A DNA stretch of 64,000 bases from Tsukamurella conjunctivitidis. GTDB lineage: Bacteria; Actinomycetota; Actinomycetes; Mycobacteriales; Mycobacteriaceae. A program made the translations under genes and the position numbers. Every line of letters begins with the position of its first letter. Position 1 is the first letter of the stretch. The notes under the pieces were generated by a model. The model saw only the letters and a list, made by a program, of their open reading frames with translations. It had not been told where the DNA came from and did not search any database. Of the stretch, positions 55,887-64,000 are shown one piece after another. The stretch is from positions 434,001-498,000 of the forward strand of contig NZ_VIGX01000002.1 in the NCBI RefSeq assembly GCF_007858475.1. Reading direction: 5' to 3'.

Positions 55887-56312
55887 ATGCACAAGATGAT
55901 CTTCGTGAACCTGCCCATCGCCGACGTCCAGCGTTCGCGCGACTTCTTCACCGCCGTGGGATACACGATCAACGAGAACTTCAGCGACGAGAACGCCGTC
56001 GCGGTCGAGCTGGGCGAGAACATCGCCGCGATGCTGCTCAAGACCGACTTCTTCGGCACCTTCCACGAGGCCACCACCGCGGCGCCCGGCGTCAAGGAGA
56101 CCCTGATCGCGCTGAGCGCCGAGAGCCGCGAGGAGGTCGACGAGATCGTGAACCGCGCCGTCGCCGCCGGCGGCACGGAGGGGCGCTCCGAGGACCACGG
56201 CTTCATGTACGGCCGCGCCTTCGACGATCCCGACGGCCACGGCTGGGAGATCATGTGGATGGATCCGGCCGCGGCCGAGGCGGGCCCGGAGCACGTGGGG
56301 GCCCAGGGCTGA
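55887..56312 (+). CDS. VOC-family (glyoxalase/bleomycin-resistance) protein
   Basis: 141 residues: two beta-alpha-beta-beta-beta modules (MIFVNLPIADVQRSRDFFTAVGYT, then GFMYGRAFDDPDGHGWEIMWMDP). It is placed one base before a sigma-factor gene, so the pair is likely co-transcribed. Substrate unknown. Confidence 0.88.
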   Translation: MHKMIFVNLPIADVQRSRDFFTAVGYTINENFSDENAVAVELGENIAAMLLKTDFFGTFHEATTAAPGVKETLIALSAESREEVDEIVNRAVAAGGTEGRSEDHGFMYGRAFDDPDGHGWEIMWMDPAAAEAGPEHVGAQG

Positions 56313-56313
56313 C

Positions 56314-57291
56314 ATGACCGGTCGCGCCGCCGCCGGCTCCGCCGGCACCGACCCCGGCTTCGACGAGGCCACCGCACCGCTGCGCGCGGAACTGCTCGCG
56401 CACTGCTACCGCATGTCGGGCTCCGCGTCCGACGCGGAGGACCTGGTGCAGGAGACCTACCTGCGCGCGTGGAAGGCCTTCCACCGCTTCGAGGGCCGGT
56501 CGTCGGTGCGCACGTGGATGTACACCATCGCGACCAACGTCTGTCTCACCGCCGCCACGGCCCGGCGGGTGCTGCCCGTCGGGCTCGGCGGCGAGCCGGC
56601 GAACCCGCTGGAGCCGGTGGCCCCGTCGACCGAGATCCTGTGGCTGCAGCCCCTCCCGGACCGCGCGCTCGGCGACCCGGGGGAGGCGGCGGTGGCCCGG
56701 GAGGGCATCGGACTGGCGATGGTCGCCGCGCTGCAGGTGCTGCCCGCCAAGCAGCGGGCCGCGCTGATCCTGCGCGACGTCCTGCAGTTCTCCGCGGCCG
56801 AGACGGCGGACGCGCTCGCGACGTCCGTCGCCTCGGCGAACAGCGCGCTGCAGCGGGCGCGGGCCTCCATCGGCGACGGCGCCGGGCGCGACGGCCGCCG
56901 GGCGACGGAGCTGTCCGCGCACGAGCGGGAGGTGTGGGACGAGTTCTGCGCCGCCTTCGAGCGGCACGACATCGACGGCGTGGTCCGCATCCTCGCCGCC
57001 GACGCCACCTGGGAGATGCCGCCGATCCCCGGCTGGTACCGCGGCGCCGAGCAGATCGGCGAGCTGTCGCGGACGCAGTGCCCGGCGCAGGTCGCCGGCG
57101 ACCTGCGCATGATCCCGACGGTCTGCAACGGTCTCCCCGCCGCGGCGATGTACCTGCGCGACGGGGACGTCTGGCTGCCCTTCCAGCTGGACGTCCTGAC
57201 CTTCTCCGACGGCGCGCTCACGCACGTCTCGGCCTTCCTCGACCCCGCCGAGCTGTTTGCGTTGGCGGGCCTGCCCGTCGAGCTGCGCTGA
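56314..57291 (+). CDS. ECF sigma factor with C-terminal SnoaL-like domain (SigG/SigJ type)
   Basis: 325 residues. Sigma region 2 reads HCYRMSGSASDAEDLVQETYLRAWKAFHRFEGRSSVRTWMYTIA in outline; region 4 has LPAKQRAALILRDVLQFSAAETADAL. A SnoaL-like domain (EFCAAFERHDIDGVVRILAADATWEMPP in outline) follows, which in this group regulates activity. A VOC gene is directly upstream, the usual companion of this type. No anti-sigma factor is near. Confidence 0.88.
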   Translation: MTGRAAAGSAGTDPGFDEATAPLRAELLAHCYRMSGSASDAEDLVQETYLRAWKAFHRFEGRSSVRTWMYTIATNVCLTAATARRVLPVGLGGEPANPLEPVAPSTEILWLQPLPDRALGDPGEAAVAREGIGLAMVAALQVLPAKQRAALILRDVLQFSAAETADALATSVASANSALQRARASIGDGAGRDGRRATELSAHEREVWDEFCAAFERHDIDGVVRILAADATWEMPPIPGWYRGAEQIGELSRTQCPAQVAGDLRMIPTVCNGLPAAAMYLRDGDVWLPFQLDVLTFSDGALTHVSAFLDPAELFALAGLPVELR

Positions 57292-57292
57292 G

Positions 57293-57865
57293 TCAGCGGG
57301 CGGCACCGTCGGCGTAGGCGGCGACGGCGAGCGTCCACGCCCGGTCCCGTGCGGCGGCGGTGGGGCCCAGCAGGCCGTGCCGGTCCTTGGTCGCGAGGCC
57401 CTCGAGCAGTGCGCCGAAGCCGAGGGCGAGCGCCTCGACGTCCCCTCGGTCGGCGCTCGCGGCGAGCGCGGCGAAGGCGTCGACGAGGACGCGGCGGCAC
57501 TCGTGCACGGGATGCTCGGGCGGGATCGGTCCCGTGAGCGGGCGCGCGAACATCACGTCGACCAGGGCGGGCTCGTCCGCGGCGAAGGAGCGGTACGCGC
57601 GGGCGCAGGCGGTGAGCACCTCGCGGGGCGCACCGTCCGCCCGGGGGAGCCGCTCGACGAGCAGTGCGAAGCCGCGCAGCGCGACCGCGTTGACGAGCCC
57701 GTCGCGGCCCCCGAACAGCTGGCCGAGCGCGGCGATGTTGGTGCCCGCGGCGGCCGCGGCGCGCCGGGTCGTGAGCCCGTCGGCGCCCTCGGCGCGGACG
57801 ATCTCCAGTGCGGCCGCGGCGATCCCGTCCGCGACCTCGGGGGTTCTCGTTCTCTGTCTCGGCAT
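57293..57865 (-). CDS. TetR-family regulator
   Basis: 190 residues. IAAAALEIVRAEGADGLTTRRAAAAAGTNIAALGQLFGGR in outline is the helix-turn-helix. It ends two bases from the sigma gene stop (convergent) and is divergent from a thioesterase gene with the palindrome TATCAGTGATA between them, a likely operator. Confidence 0.88.
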   Translation of the reverse strand: MPRQRTRTPEVADGIAAAALEIVRAEGADGLTTRRAAAAAGTNIAALGQLFGGRDGLVNAVALRGFALLVERLPRADGAPREVLTACARAYRSFAADEPALVDVMFARPLTGPIPPEHPVHECRRVLVDAFAALAASADRGDVEALALGFGALLEGLATKDRHGLLGPTAAARDRAWTLAVAAYADGAAR

Positions 57866-57880
57866 CTTCTCCAGCAATCG

Positions 57881-57891
57881 TATCAGTGATA
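57881..57891. promoter_or_regulatory. TetR operator candidate
   Basis: TATCA-G-TGATA, a perfect 11-base palindrome in the 36-base divergent gap. Confidence 0.55.
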
Positions 57892-57901
57892 TGTTTCGAG
57901 C

Positions 57902-58354
57902 ATGACGACCCTGGATCACGTCCTCGCCCGCGTCCTCGACTCCATGCCCGTCGCCCGCTGGCTCCAGCTCTCGGTCGACGATGTCACACCCGACCGCGCC
58001 GTCCTCTCGATGCCGGTCGTCCCCGACGTCACCTTCGACGGCGTGCACTGCCACGGCGGCATCGTCGCCATGCTGGCCGACATCGCCGCGGTCGGTGCCG
58101 CGTTCGCCGCGATCCACGATTCGGGCCGCATCGCCGCGACCACCGCCATGAACTCGCACAACCTCCGGCCGGCGACGGGGGAGCGGCTGGTCGCGGTCGG
58201 TCGGCTCGTCGGCCCTCCCGGCCGCACCATGATCGCGGCCGCCGACGTCTACACGGACTCCCTCGACGGCACCCGCTGCCTCACCGGCCTCTACACCGCC
58301 ACCGCCCTCGACCGTCCGCTGGGTGCGGAAGGACGGCGCCCCGGTCAGGAGTGA
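57902..58354 (+). CDS. PaaI-type hotdog thioesterase
   Basis: 150 residues. VPDVTFDGVHCHGGIVAMLADIAAVGAAF is the hotdog helix region with the conserved Gly-Gly, followed by TTAMNSHNLRPATG. It cleaves acyl-CoA such as phenylacetyl-CoA or related aryl/acyl esters. Probably controlled by the divergent TetR gene. Confidence 0.88.
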   Translation: MTTLDHVLARVLDSMPVARWLQLSVDDVTPDRAVLSMPVVPDVTFDGVHCHGGIVAMLADIAAVGAAFAAIHDSGRIAATTAMNSHNLRPATGERLVAVGRLVGPPGRTMIAAADVYTDSLDGTRCLTGLYTATALDRPLGAEGRRPGQE

Positions 58355-58361
58355 TGGCCGG

Positions 58362-58616
58362 TCAGTAGTGGTAGCGACAGGCGGCGATGAGCACGTCGCC
58401 GCCCGACAATTTGTACACCAGCCGGTGCTCCTCGGTGATCCGGCGGGACCAGTAGCCCGCGAAGTCGTGGCGGAGCGGTTCGGGCTTGCCGATCCCTTCG
58501 TTGCCGTTCCGCATCGCGTCGGTGACGAGGAGATCGATCCGCTTCAGGGTCCTCCGGTCCTGGGCCTGCCACCAGAGGTAGTCGTCCCAGGCTTCGGTGC
58601 TCCAGACGAGTCGCAT
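58362..58616 (-). CDS. yoeB: YoeB-type toxin (Txe/YoeB mRNA interferase)
   Basis: 84 residues, the normal length. RLVWSTEAWDDYLWWQAQD and GYWSRRITEEHRLVYKL are YoeB signatures, and the conserved C-terminal ACRYHY ends in the catalytic His83-Tyr84. The toxin cuts mRNA in the ribosomal A site. Its ATG overlaps the antitoxin stop by one base (TGATG). Confidence 0.95.
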   Translation of the reverse strand: MRLVWSTEAWDDYLWWQAQDRRTLKRIDLLVTDAMRNGNEGIGKPEPLRHDFAGYWSRRITEEHRLVYKLSGGDVLIAACRYHY

Positions 58617-58867
58617 CAGTCGATGAGGTCGTGCTCGGCGCCGTCGCCGCGCTCGAGTGCCTCCATCGAATCGAGGAGCCGGCGTGCATTGGCAGGGGAG
58701 CGCAGCAGGTACGCCGTCTCACGAAGCGACTCGTAGTCGGCGAGTGACAGGATCACGGCGGGTTCGTGCCCGGCGCGCGTGATGATCACGGCTTCGCGGT
58801 CGTCGACGACGGAGTCGAGTACCTCGGCGTAGTTCGCCCGGGACTCCGAGTAGGTCATGGTACGCAT
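58616..58867 (-). CDS. yefM: YefM-type antitoxin (Phd/YefM family)
   Basis: 83 residues. MTYSESRANYAEVLDSVVDD, EAVIITRAGHEPAVILSLADYESLRETAYLL and the acidic C-terminal tail match YefM/Phd. It neutralises YoeB and represses the operon through the operator at 58890-58905. AAGGAGG precedes the ATG. Confidence 0.95.
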   Translation of the reverse strand: MRTMTYSESRANYAEVLDSVVDDREAVIITRAGHEPAVILSLADYESLRETAYLLRSPANARRLLDSMEALERGDGAEHDLID

Positions 58868-58889
58868 CCGTCCTCCTTCGACAGTGGTT

Positions 58890-58905
58890 GTACAAATAAT
58901 TGTAC
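58890..58905. promoter_or_regulatory. YefM operator (GTACAA-N4-TTGTAC)
   Basis: Perfect 6-base arms with a 4-base AT spacer; contains the TGTACA core of YefM sites. It lies 22 bases upstream of the antitoxin start. Confidence 0.7.
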
Positions 58906-58931
58906 GCCCGGTTTCGGGTGGGGCGAATCGT

Positions 58932-59606
58932 TCAGGGAACGAAGCGGTAGCCCATCCCCGGCTCGGTCACGAAGTAGCGCGGGTGCGCGGGGTCCGGCTC
59001 CAGCTTGCGGCGCAGTTGCGCCATGTAGACGCGCAGGTAGTTGGTCTCGCGCGAGTACGACGGGCCCCACACCTCGTGCAGCAGGGTCTGCTGCGAGACG
59101 AGCCGGTCGGCGTTGCGGACCAGGACGTCCACGATCTTCCACTCGGTGGGGGTGAGCCGCACCGTCGCGCCGTCGCGCGTCACCGTCCGCGCCTCGAAGT
59201 TCACCTCGAAGGCCTCGGTCTTCGCGGGCGCCGGGGCGTCGACGAGGCCCGTGCGCCGCACCTGCGCGCGGACCCGGGCGAGGAACTCGTCCATCGCGAA
59301 GGGCTTCGTCACGTAGTCGTCGGCGCCGATGTCGAGCGATTCGACCTTGTCGTCGCTGCCGTGCCGGGCCGAGAGCACGATCACCGGCGACGTGCAGAAC
59401 TCCCGCAGCTTGCCGAGCACCGCGGTCCCGTCGAGATCGGGGAGGCCGAGGTCGAGGACGATCACGTCGGGCGTGCGCTCGCGCGCGATCTGCAGCGCCG
59501 ACCGGCCGTCGGCCGCGGTCTCCACCTCGTACCCGCGGGCCCTGAGATTGATCCGCAGGGTCCGCAGGATCGCGGGCTCATCGTCGACCACCAGAACGAA
59601 CGTCAC
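58932..59606 (-). CDS. kdpE: Response regulator KdpE
   Basis: 224 residues. The receiver has Asp8-Asp9, phospho-acceptor Asp52 in VLDLGLP and Lys in TKPF; the winged helix has LTPTEWKIVDVLVRNADRLVSQQTLLHEVWG and ends with EPGMGYRFVP. It activates kdpABC on low potassium or high osmolarity. Its start overlaps the kdpD stop by four bases. Confidence 0.96.
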   Translation of the reverse strand: MTFVLVVDDEPAILRTLRINLRARGYEVETAADGRSALQIARERTPDVIVLDLGLPDLDGTAVLGKLREFCTSPVIVLSARHGSDDKVESLDIGADDYVTKPFAMDEFLARVRAQVRRTGLVDAPAPAKTEAFEVNFEARTVTRDGATVRLTPTEWKIVDVLVRNADRLVSQQTLLHEVWGPSYSRETNYLRVYMAQLRRKLEPDPAHPRYFVTEPGMGYRFVP

Positions 59607-62158
59607 GAGACCACCTCACCACTGCTCACCGGCTGGGCGGCGGGCAGGTCCACGATCATCGTCAGCCCGCCGCCCGGGGTGTCCTCCGCGGTGAGCGTCC
59701 CGCCCATCGCCTCGGTGAGCCCGCGGGCCACCGCGAGCCCCAGGCCGACGCCGTTGCCGGCGGGCGCGTCGCCCATCCGCTGGAAGGGCTTGAACATGGC
59801 GTCGCGCTGCTCCTGGGGCACGCCCGGCCCGTGGTCGCGGACGTGCACCTGCAGCCGGTCCCCGTCGGGGGTGTGCACGCCGGAGACTCCGACGGTGACG
59901 GGCCCGCCGCGCGAGTGCCGCACCGCGTTCTCGACAAGGTTCGCCAGCACCCGCTCCAGCAGGCCGGGGTCGGCGAGCGCGGTCGGCGCGTCCTCGGCGA
60001 AATCGAAGGCGAGGTCGGCGTCGGGGAGCGCGGTCCAGATCGCGGGCAGCACCTCCTCGATCCCGACCTCGCGGGTCAGCAGGGTCAGCGAATCGGACTG
60101 CAGCCGCGACATGTCCAGCAGGTTCCCCACCAGGGAGTCCAGCCGGTCGGCACTCTCCTCGATGGTCGCGAGCAGCTCGGCCTCGTCCTCGTCGGACCAC
60201 TCCACGTCGTCGCTGCGCAGCGAGGTGACCGCGGCCTTGATCCCGGCCAGCGGCGTCCGCAGGTCGTGCGAGACGGCGCTGAGCAGGGCGGTCCGCGCGC
60301 GGTTGCCCTCGGCGAGCGCGCGGGCCTGCTTGGCCTCGGCGCTCAGCGCCTCGCGGTCCAGCCGGGCTGCGGCGTGCGCCGCGAAGGCGACGAGCAGGCC
60401 GTGCTCGGAGGCGCTGAGCGGATCGCCGTTGACGACGAGCGCCACCGTATCGCCGACCAGCGCCGCGTCCGTGCCCTCGTCGGGCGTGAGCGGCGACTCG
60501 CGCCGCCCCGCGACCAGCTGCCACGGGGAGTCCGCGTCCGCGCGGCGCAGTAGCGAGGCGCCGCGCAGCCCGAAGGTCACCATGGCCTCGTCGAGCAGGG
60601 CGGGGATCTCGTCGTCGGCGCTCTCCGCCGCGAGCAGGGTGTCGGCGAGGCCGCTGAGCACGTCGGCCTCGGCACGGGCGCGGGCGGCGCGGGCGGTCTG
60701 CCGGGCCGCGATCGAGACCACGCTGGCGACGGCGATCGCGGTGAGCACGAACATCGCGACGGCGAAGACGTTCTCGCCGGAGGCCACCGTGAACGTGTAT
60801 AGCGGTGGTGCGAAGTAGTAGTTGAGCAGCACCGAACCGAGCAGCGCCGCGGGCACGGCCGGCCGGATGCCGCCGACCAGCGCCACCGCGACGGTCAGCA
60901 TCAGGAAGAGCATCAGCTCGGTGGGCAGGGAGTGCCACTGCCGGGTCTGCGCGAGCAGCGCCGTGAGGATCACGGGCCCGGCGATCGCCAGTACCCAGCC
61001 GGCGATGGTGCGGCGCTTCCCGAGCAGCACGGGCTCGGGACCGTCGATGCGGGGGAGCAGCCGCCGGCGGCCCGCGCCCGCGGCGCGCTCGTGCGTCACG
61101 ACCTGCACGTCGATGTCTCCGGAGCCCTCGATCACGGCGTCGGAGACGGGCCACCGCACGACCGAGGTCAGCGCGCGGTGCCGGGACTTGCCGAGCACGA
61201 TCCGCGACGCGTTGACCGAGGTCGCGTACTGCAGGATCGCGGCGGCCACGTCGTCGCCGGTGACGATCTGGAAGGTGCCGCCGAGCGACTCCGTGAGCTG
61301 GCGCAGCTGCGCCAGCGAGGCGGGCGAGGCCCCGGACAGGCCGTCGCTGCGCGCCACGTACACGGCGCGCAGCTCGCCGCCCGCGCCCTTGGCCGCGATC
61401 CGGGCGCCGCGCCGCAGCAGCGTGCCGCCCTCCGGGCCGCCGGTCAGTGCCACGACGGTCCGGTCGCGGGTGGGCCACGCGGCGGAGATGCCCTGCTCGG
61501 AGCGGTACTGCTCGAGCTTCTCGTCGACCCGGTCGGCCAGCCACAGCAGCGCCAGTTCCCGCAGCGCGGTGAGGTTGCCGATGCGGAAGAAGTGCGAGAG
61601 TGCGGCGTCCACCTTCGCGGGGGCGTAGATGTTGCCGTGCGCCATGCGGCGCCGCAGCGCCTCGGGCGTCATGTCGACCAGCTGCACCTGCTCGGCCCGC
61701 CGCACGACGGTGTCGGGGATCGTCTCTCGCTGCCGCACGCCGGTGATCGACTCGACCACGTCGCCGAGGGACTCGAGGTGCTGGATGTTCACCGTCGTGA
61801 TCACCGTGATGCCCGCGTCGAGCAGCTCGGCGATGTCCTGCCAGCGCTTCTCGTTCCGCGAGCCGGGGGCGTTCGTGTGCGCGAGCTCGTCGACCAGAGC
61901 GACCGTCGGGTGCGCGGCGATGACGGCGTCGACGTCCATCTCCTCGAGCACCGCGCCGCGGTACTCGACCCGGCGGCGGGGGATCACCTGCAGACCCTGC
62001 ACCTGCGCCTCGGTCTGCGGCCGACCGTGGGTCTCGACGTAGCCGACCACCACGGACGTCCCGCGCGAGGCCCGGCGCGCCCCCTCGGTGAGCATGGCGT
62101 AGGTCTTGCCCACTCCCGGTGCGGCGCCCAGGTAGACGCGCAGCTGCCCCTTCGGCAT
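59603..62158 (-). CDS. kdpD: Sensor kinase KdpD
   Basis: 851 residues, close to the family length. In order: N-terminal KdpD domain with Walker A GAAPGVGKT near residue 10 and DELAHTN, a universal-stress-like domain (about 230-370), four membrane helices (about 385-500), a GAF-like part, the dimerisation helix with His631 in SAVSHDLRTPL, and an ATPase domain with NLVENAVRHSRGG and GVGLGLAVARG. It senses potassium limitation and phosphorylates KdpE. Confidence 0.96.
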   Translation of the reverse strand: MPKGQLRVYLGAAPGVGKTYAMLTEGARRASRGTSVVVGYVETHGRPQTEAQVQGLQVIPRRRVEYRGAVLEEMDVDAVIAAHPTVALVDELAHTNAPGSRNEKRWQDIAELLDAGITVITTVNIQHLESLGDVVESITGVRQRETIPDTVVRRAEQVQLVDMTPEALRRRMAHGNIYAPAKVDAALSHFFRIGNLTALRELALLWLADRVDEKLEQYRSEQGISAAWPTRDRTVVALTGGPEGGTLLRRGARIAAKGAGGELRAVYVARSDGLSGASPASLAQLRQLTESLGGTFQIVTGDDVAAAILQYATSVNASRIVLGKSRHRALTSVVRWPVSDAVIEGSGDIDVQVVTHERAAGAGRRRLLPRIDGPEPVLLGKRRTIAGWVLAIAGPVILTALLAQTRQWHSLPTELMLFLMLTVAVALVGGIRPAVPAALLGSVLLNYYFAPPLYTFTVASGENVFAVAMFVLTAIAVASVVSIAARQTARAARARAEADVLSGLADTLLAAESADDEIPALLDEAMVTFGLRGASLLRRADADSPWQLVAGRRESPLTPDEGTDAALVGDTVALVVNGDPLSASEHGLLVAFAAHAAARLDREALSAEAKQARALAEGNRARTALLSAVSHDLRTPLAGIKAAVTSLRSDDVEWSDEDEAELLATIEESADRLDSLVGNLLDMSRLQSDSLTLLTREVGIEEVLPAIWTALPDADLAFDFAEDAPTALADPGLLERVLANLVENAVRHSRGGPVTVGVSGVHTPDGDRLQVHVRDHGPGVPQEQRDAMFKPFQRMGDAPAGNGVGLGLAVARGLTEAMGGTLTAEDTPGGGLTMIVDLPAAQPVSSGEVVS

Positions 62159-62182
62159 GTGTCCCCTCCTGATCGGCCCGGA

Positions 62183-62770
62183 CTACTTCGCGGTGGCGGT
62201 GAGGCCGGCGAGCGCGGCGTTCAGCGTCACCACGTTAACCCGCTCCTCGCCCAGGTAGCCGAGCTGACGGCCCTGCGTGTGCGCGGCGACGAGCGCGGTC
62301 ACCCGCTCCGGGGCCACACCGCGCGCCTTGGCGACGCGTGCGGCCTGCTGCCGCGCGTACGCGGAGGAGACGTGCGGGTCGAGGCCGGAGAAGCTCGCGG
62401 TGACCGCGTCCGTCGGGACGTCCGACGGTGCCACGCCGTCCTCCGCGGCGACCTTCGCGCGCCGCTCGGCGATGAGCGCGACCAGCTTCTCGCTGTTCGG
62501 GCCCAGGTTGGTGCCGCCGGAGGCGAGGGTGTCGTAGTCGCCCGCGGACGGCCGCGGGTGGAACCACTGCGGACCGTCGAACTTCTGGGCCAGCAGTGCG
62601 GACCCGACGACGGCGCCGTTCTGCTCGATCTGCGAGCCGTTCGCCTTGCTGCTGAAGGCCACCTGCCCCACGCCCCAGATGACGAGCGGGAACAGGGCGC
62701 CGAGCACGACGGTCATCACGATCAGCATGCGCAGGCCGGCGAGGAGTTGACGGGGTGCGGAAGTCACCAT
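62183..62770 (-). CDS. kdpC: Potassium-transporting ATPase subunit KdpC
   Basis: 195 residues. One N-terminal membrane helix (about 14-36), then the extracytoplasmic domain with GSALLAQKFDGPQWFHPRPSAGDYDTLASGGTNLGPNSEKL, the KdpC signature (outline), and a helical C-terminus. It stabilises the KdpFABC complex and raises ATP affinity. Confidence 0.95.
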   Translation of the reverse strand: MVTSAPRQLLAGLRMLIVMTVVLGALFPLVIWGVGQVAFSSKANGSQIEQNGAVVGSALLAQKFDGPQWFHPRPSAGDYDTLASGGTNLGPNSEKLVALIAERRAKVAAEDGVAPSDVPTDAVTASFSGLDPHVSSAYARQQAARVAKARGVAPERVTALVAAHTQGRQLGYLGEERVNVVTLNAALAGLTATAK

Positions 62771-62818
62771 GTCACTGTCTTTCTTCGAGAAGTCGTAGGG
62801 AAGCCGCAGCGGACGCGG

Positions 62819-64000
62819 TCACGAGAGCCCGGGGATCAGCTGCACGACGAGGTCGATCAGCTTGATCCCGAGGAACGGGACGACGATGCCGCCGAGACCG
62901 TAGATGGTCAGGTTCCGCGCGAGCAGCTTGTCGGCCGACTTCGCGGTGTACTTCACGCCGCGCATCGCCAGCGGGATCAGCGCGACGATGATGAGCGCGT
63001 TGAAGATGACCGCCGAGAGGATCGCCGACTGCGGGCTGTGCAGGCGCATCACGTTGAGCACGTCCAGGCCGGGGGCCAGGGGCACGAACATCGCCGGGAT
63101 GATCGCGAAGTACTTCGCGATGTCGTTGGCGATGGAGAAGGTGGTCAGCGCGCCGCGGGTGATGAGCAGCTGCTTACCGATCTCCACGATGTCGATGAGC
63201 TTCGTCGGGTCGGAGTCCAGGTCGATCATGTTCCCGGCCTCCTTCGCGGCGGAGGTGCCCGTGTTCATGGCGACGCCCACGTCGGCCTGCGCGAGCGCGG
63301 GCGCGTCGTTGGTGCCGTCGCCGGTCATCGCGACGAGGCGGCCGCCCTCCTGCTGCTGCTTGATCAGCGCCAGCTTGTCCTCGGGCGTGGCCTCGGCGAG
63401 GTAGTCGTCGACGCCGGCCTCCTCCGCGATGGCCTTCGCCGTCAGCGGGTTGTCGCCGGTGATCATGACGGTGCGGATGCCCATCTCGCGCAGCTGCGCG
63501 AAGCGCTCGCGCATGCCCGCCTTGACCACGTCCTTGAGGTGGATGACGCCCTGCAGCGTCGGGGCCGCGCCGGGTTCGGCGTGCGCGACGACGAGTGGGG
63601 TGCCGCCGGAGGCGGAGATCTCGTCGACGGCGAGCCGCACGTCGACGGCGCCGAGGGCCTCGCCGACCGCCGCACCGAGGGTGTCGCCGTGGTGCTCCGC
63701 GGCCACCCAGGCCAGCACGGCCGCCGAAGCGCCCTTGCGGACGCGGGTGCCGTCGGGCAGGTCGACGCCGGACATGCGCGTCTGCGCCGTGAACGGCACG
63801 ACGGTGCCCACCCGAACGGTGGGTACGTCGTGGCCGTGCTCGGTCGCCAGGTCGACGATGGAGCGGCCCTCGGGCGTCTCGTCGGCGAGCGAGGCGAGCA
63901 GTGCGCGCCCGGCCAGGGTGTGCTCGTCGACGCCCTCCACGGGGTGGAAGGACGTGGCCCGACGGTTGCCGTAGGTGATGGTGCCGGTCTTGTCGAGCAG
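62819..64000 (-). CDS. kdpB: Potassium-transporting ATPase ATP-binding subunit KdpB, C-terminal part; 5' end outside window
   Basis: 394 codons are visible of about 690. It starts at the window edge directly with [13 protein letters not shown], which contains the phosphorylated Asp of P-type ATPases, so the reading frame continues beyond the edge; a methionine-only start at 63940 would be wrong. [11 protein letters not shown] is the phosphatase/hinge motif, and the last membrane helices are near the end. It pumps K+ under potassium limitation with KdpA and KdpC. Confidence 0.95.
   Translation of the reverse strand: MLDKTGTITYGNRRATSFHPVEGVDEHTLAGRALLASLADETPEGRSIVDLATEHGHDVPTVRVGTVVPFTAQTRMSGVDLPDGTRVRKGASAAVLAWVAAEHHGDTLGAAVGEALGAVDVRLAVDEISASGGTPLVVAHAEPGAAPTLQGVIHLKDVVKAGMRERFAQLREMGIRTVMITGDNPLTAKAIAEEAGVDDYLAEATPEDKLALIKQQQEGGRLVAMTGDGTNDAPALAQADVGVAMNTGTSAAKEAGNMIDLDSDPTKLIDIVEIGKQLLITRGALTTFSIANDIAKYFAIIPAMFVPLAPGLDVLNVMRLHSPQSAILSAVIFNALIIVALIPLAMRGVKYTAKSADKLLARNLTIYGLGGIVVPFLGIKLIDLVVQLIPGLS

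Noticed and set aside
58857-60818. 653-residue plus-strand frame over kdpE and kdpD
   Set aside because: Lies opposite kdpE and kdpD, whose domain order is complete.
63500-64000. kdpB as a truncated pseudogene
   Set aside because: The frame runs open to the window edge and includes DKTGT, so it is cut only by the window.

Overview
The window is a high-GC actinobacterial chromosome segment from a mycolic-acid-producing member of the Mycobacteriales. The evidence is three MspA-family outer-membrane porins, an LppX/LprAFG-type lipoprotein, MprAB-PepD, PerM- and GlpR-like division proteins, and a gene order that follows the Mycobacterium tuberculosis segment from sucC (Rv0951) to the galU-moeA-rimJ-glpR block (Rv0993-Rv0996), with insertions. 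The porins and overall flavour suggest Tsukamurella or a close relative; this is an inference, and no species can be named from the sequence alone.

Layout. 1-7 kb: the end of an acetoacetyl-CoA synthetase, two exported proteins, sucCD, and a divergent MFS exporter/LysR pair. 7-12 kb: a 34-kDa-antigen-like protein, a PerM-like membrane protein, purN and purH. 12-18.3 kb: an aldolase-like enzyme, an ArsR/SRPBCC pair, an SCO6745-type protein and a MoxR-ATPase/VWA pair. 18.3-21.2 kb: a DUF1707 protein, a protein with a histone-H1-like tail and an AEC transporter. 21.2-23.9 kb: a zinc-independent ribosomal-protein island (S18, S14, L33, L28 on one side; a CobW/MRF-like protein and L31B on the other) followed by L32. 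24-29.2 kb: a TRIC channel, mprA-mprB, pepD, moaB and a small conserved protein. 29.2-35.3 kb: a porin island with three mspA paralogues, two large modular secreted proteins of unknown function and a structured non-coding leader.

35.5-42 kb: a small basic protein, mscL, a PrsW-like protease pair, an SAF-domain protein, a thioesterase, an FmdB/Ruc-like zinc ribbon, a TetR regulator, a nuclease-like protein and 5-formyl-THF cyclo-ligase. 42-46.3 kb: galU, glp/moeA, rimJ, glpR/sepX and tRNA-Ala(CGC). 46.4-58.4 kb: ordinary accessory genes (dioxygenase, HxlR, DoxX, acyltransferase, hydrolase, azlCD/Lrp, kinase, aminotransferase, VOC/sigma factor, TetR/thioesterase). 58.4-58.9 kb: a yefM-yoeB toxin-antitoxin pair. 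58.9-64 kb: kdpE-kdpD-kdpC and the 3' part of kdpB, cut by the window edge.

Themes. Cell-envelope permeability and stress (porins, MprAB-PepD, MscL, Kdp) and division (PerM-like, Glp/GlpR) dominate. Tight translational coupling is common: ATGA, GTGA and TGATG junctions recur. Several divergent regulator/target pairs share a palindromic operator, in one case covering both start codons. The least explained parts are the mspA leader with its chain of overlapping hairpins, the two duplicated-module secreted proteins between the porins, and the protein with the lysine/alanine tail.
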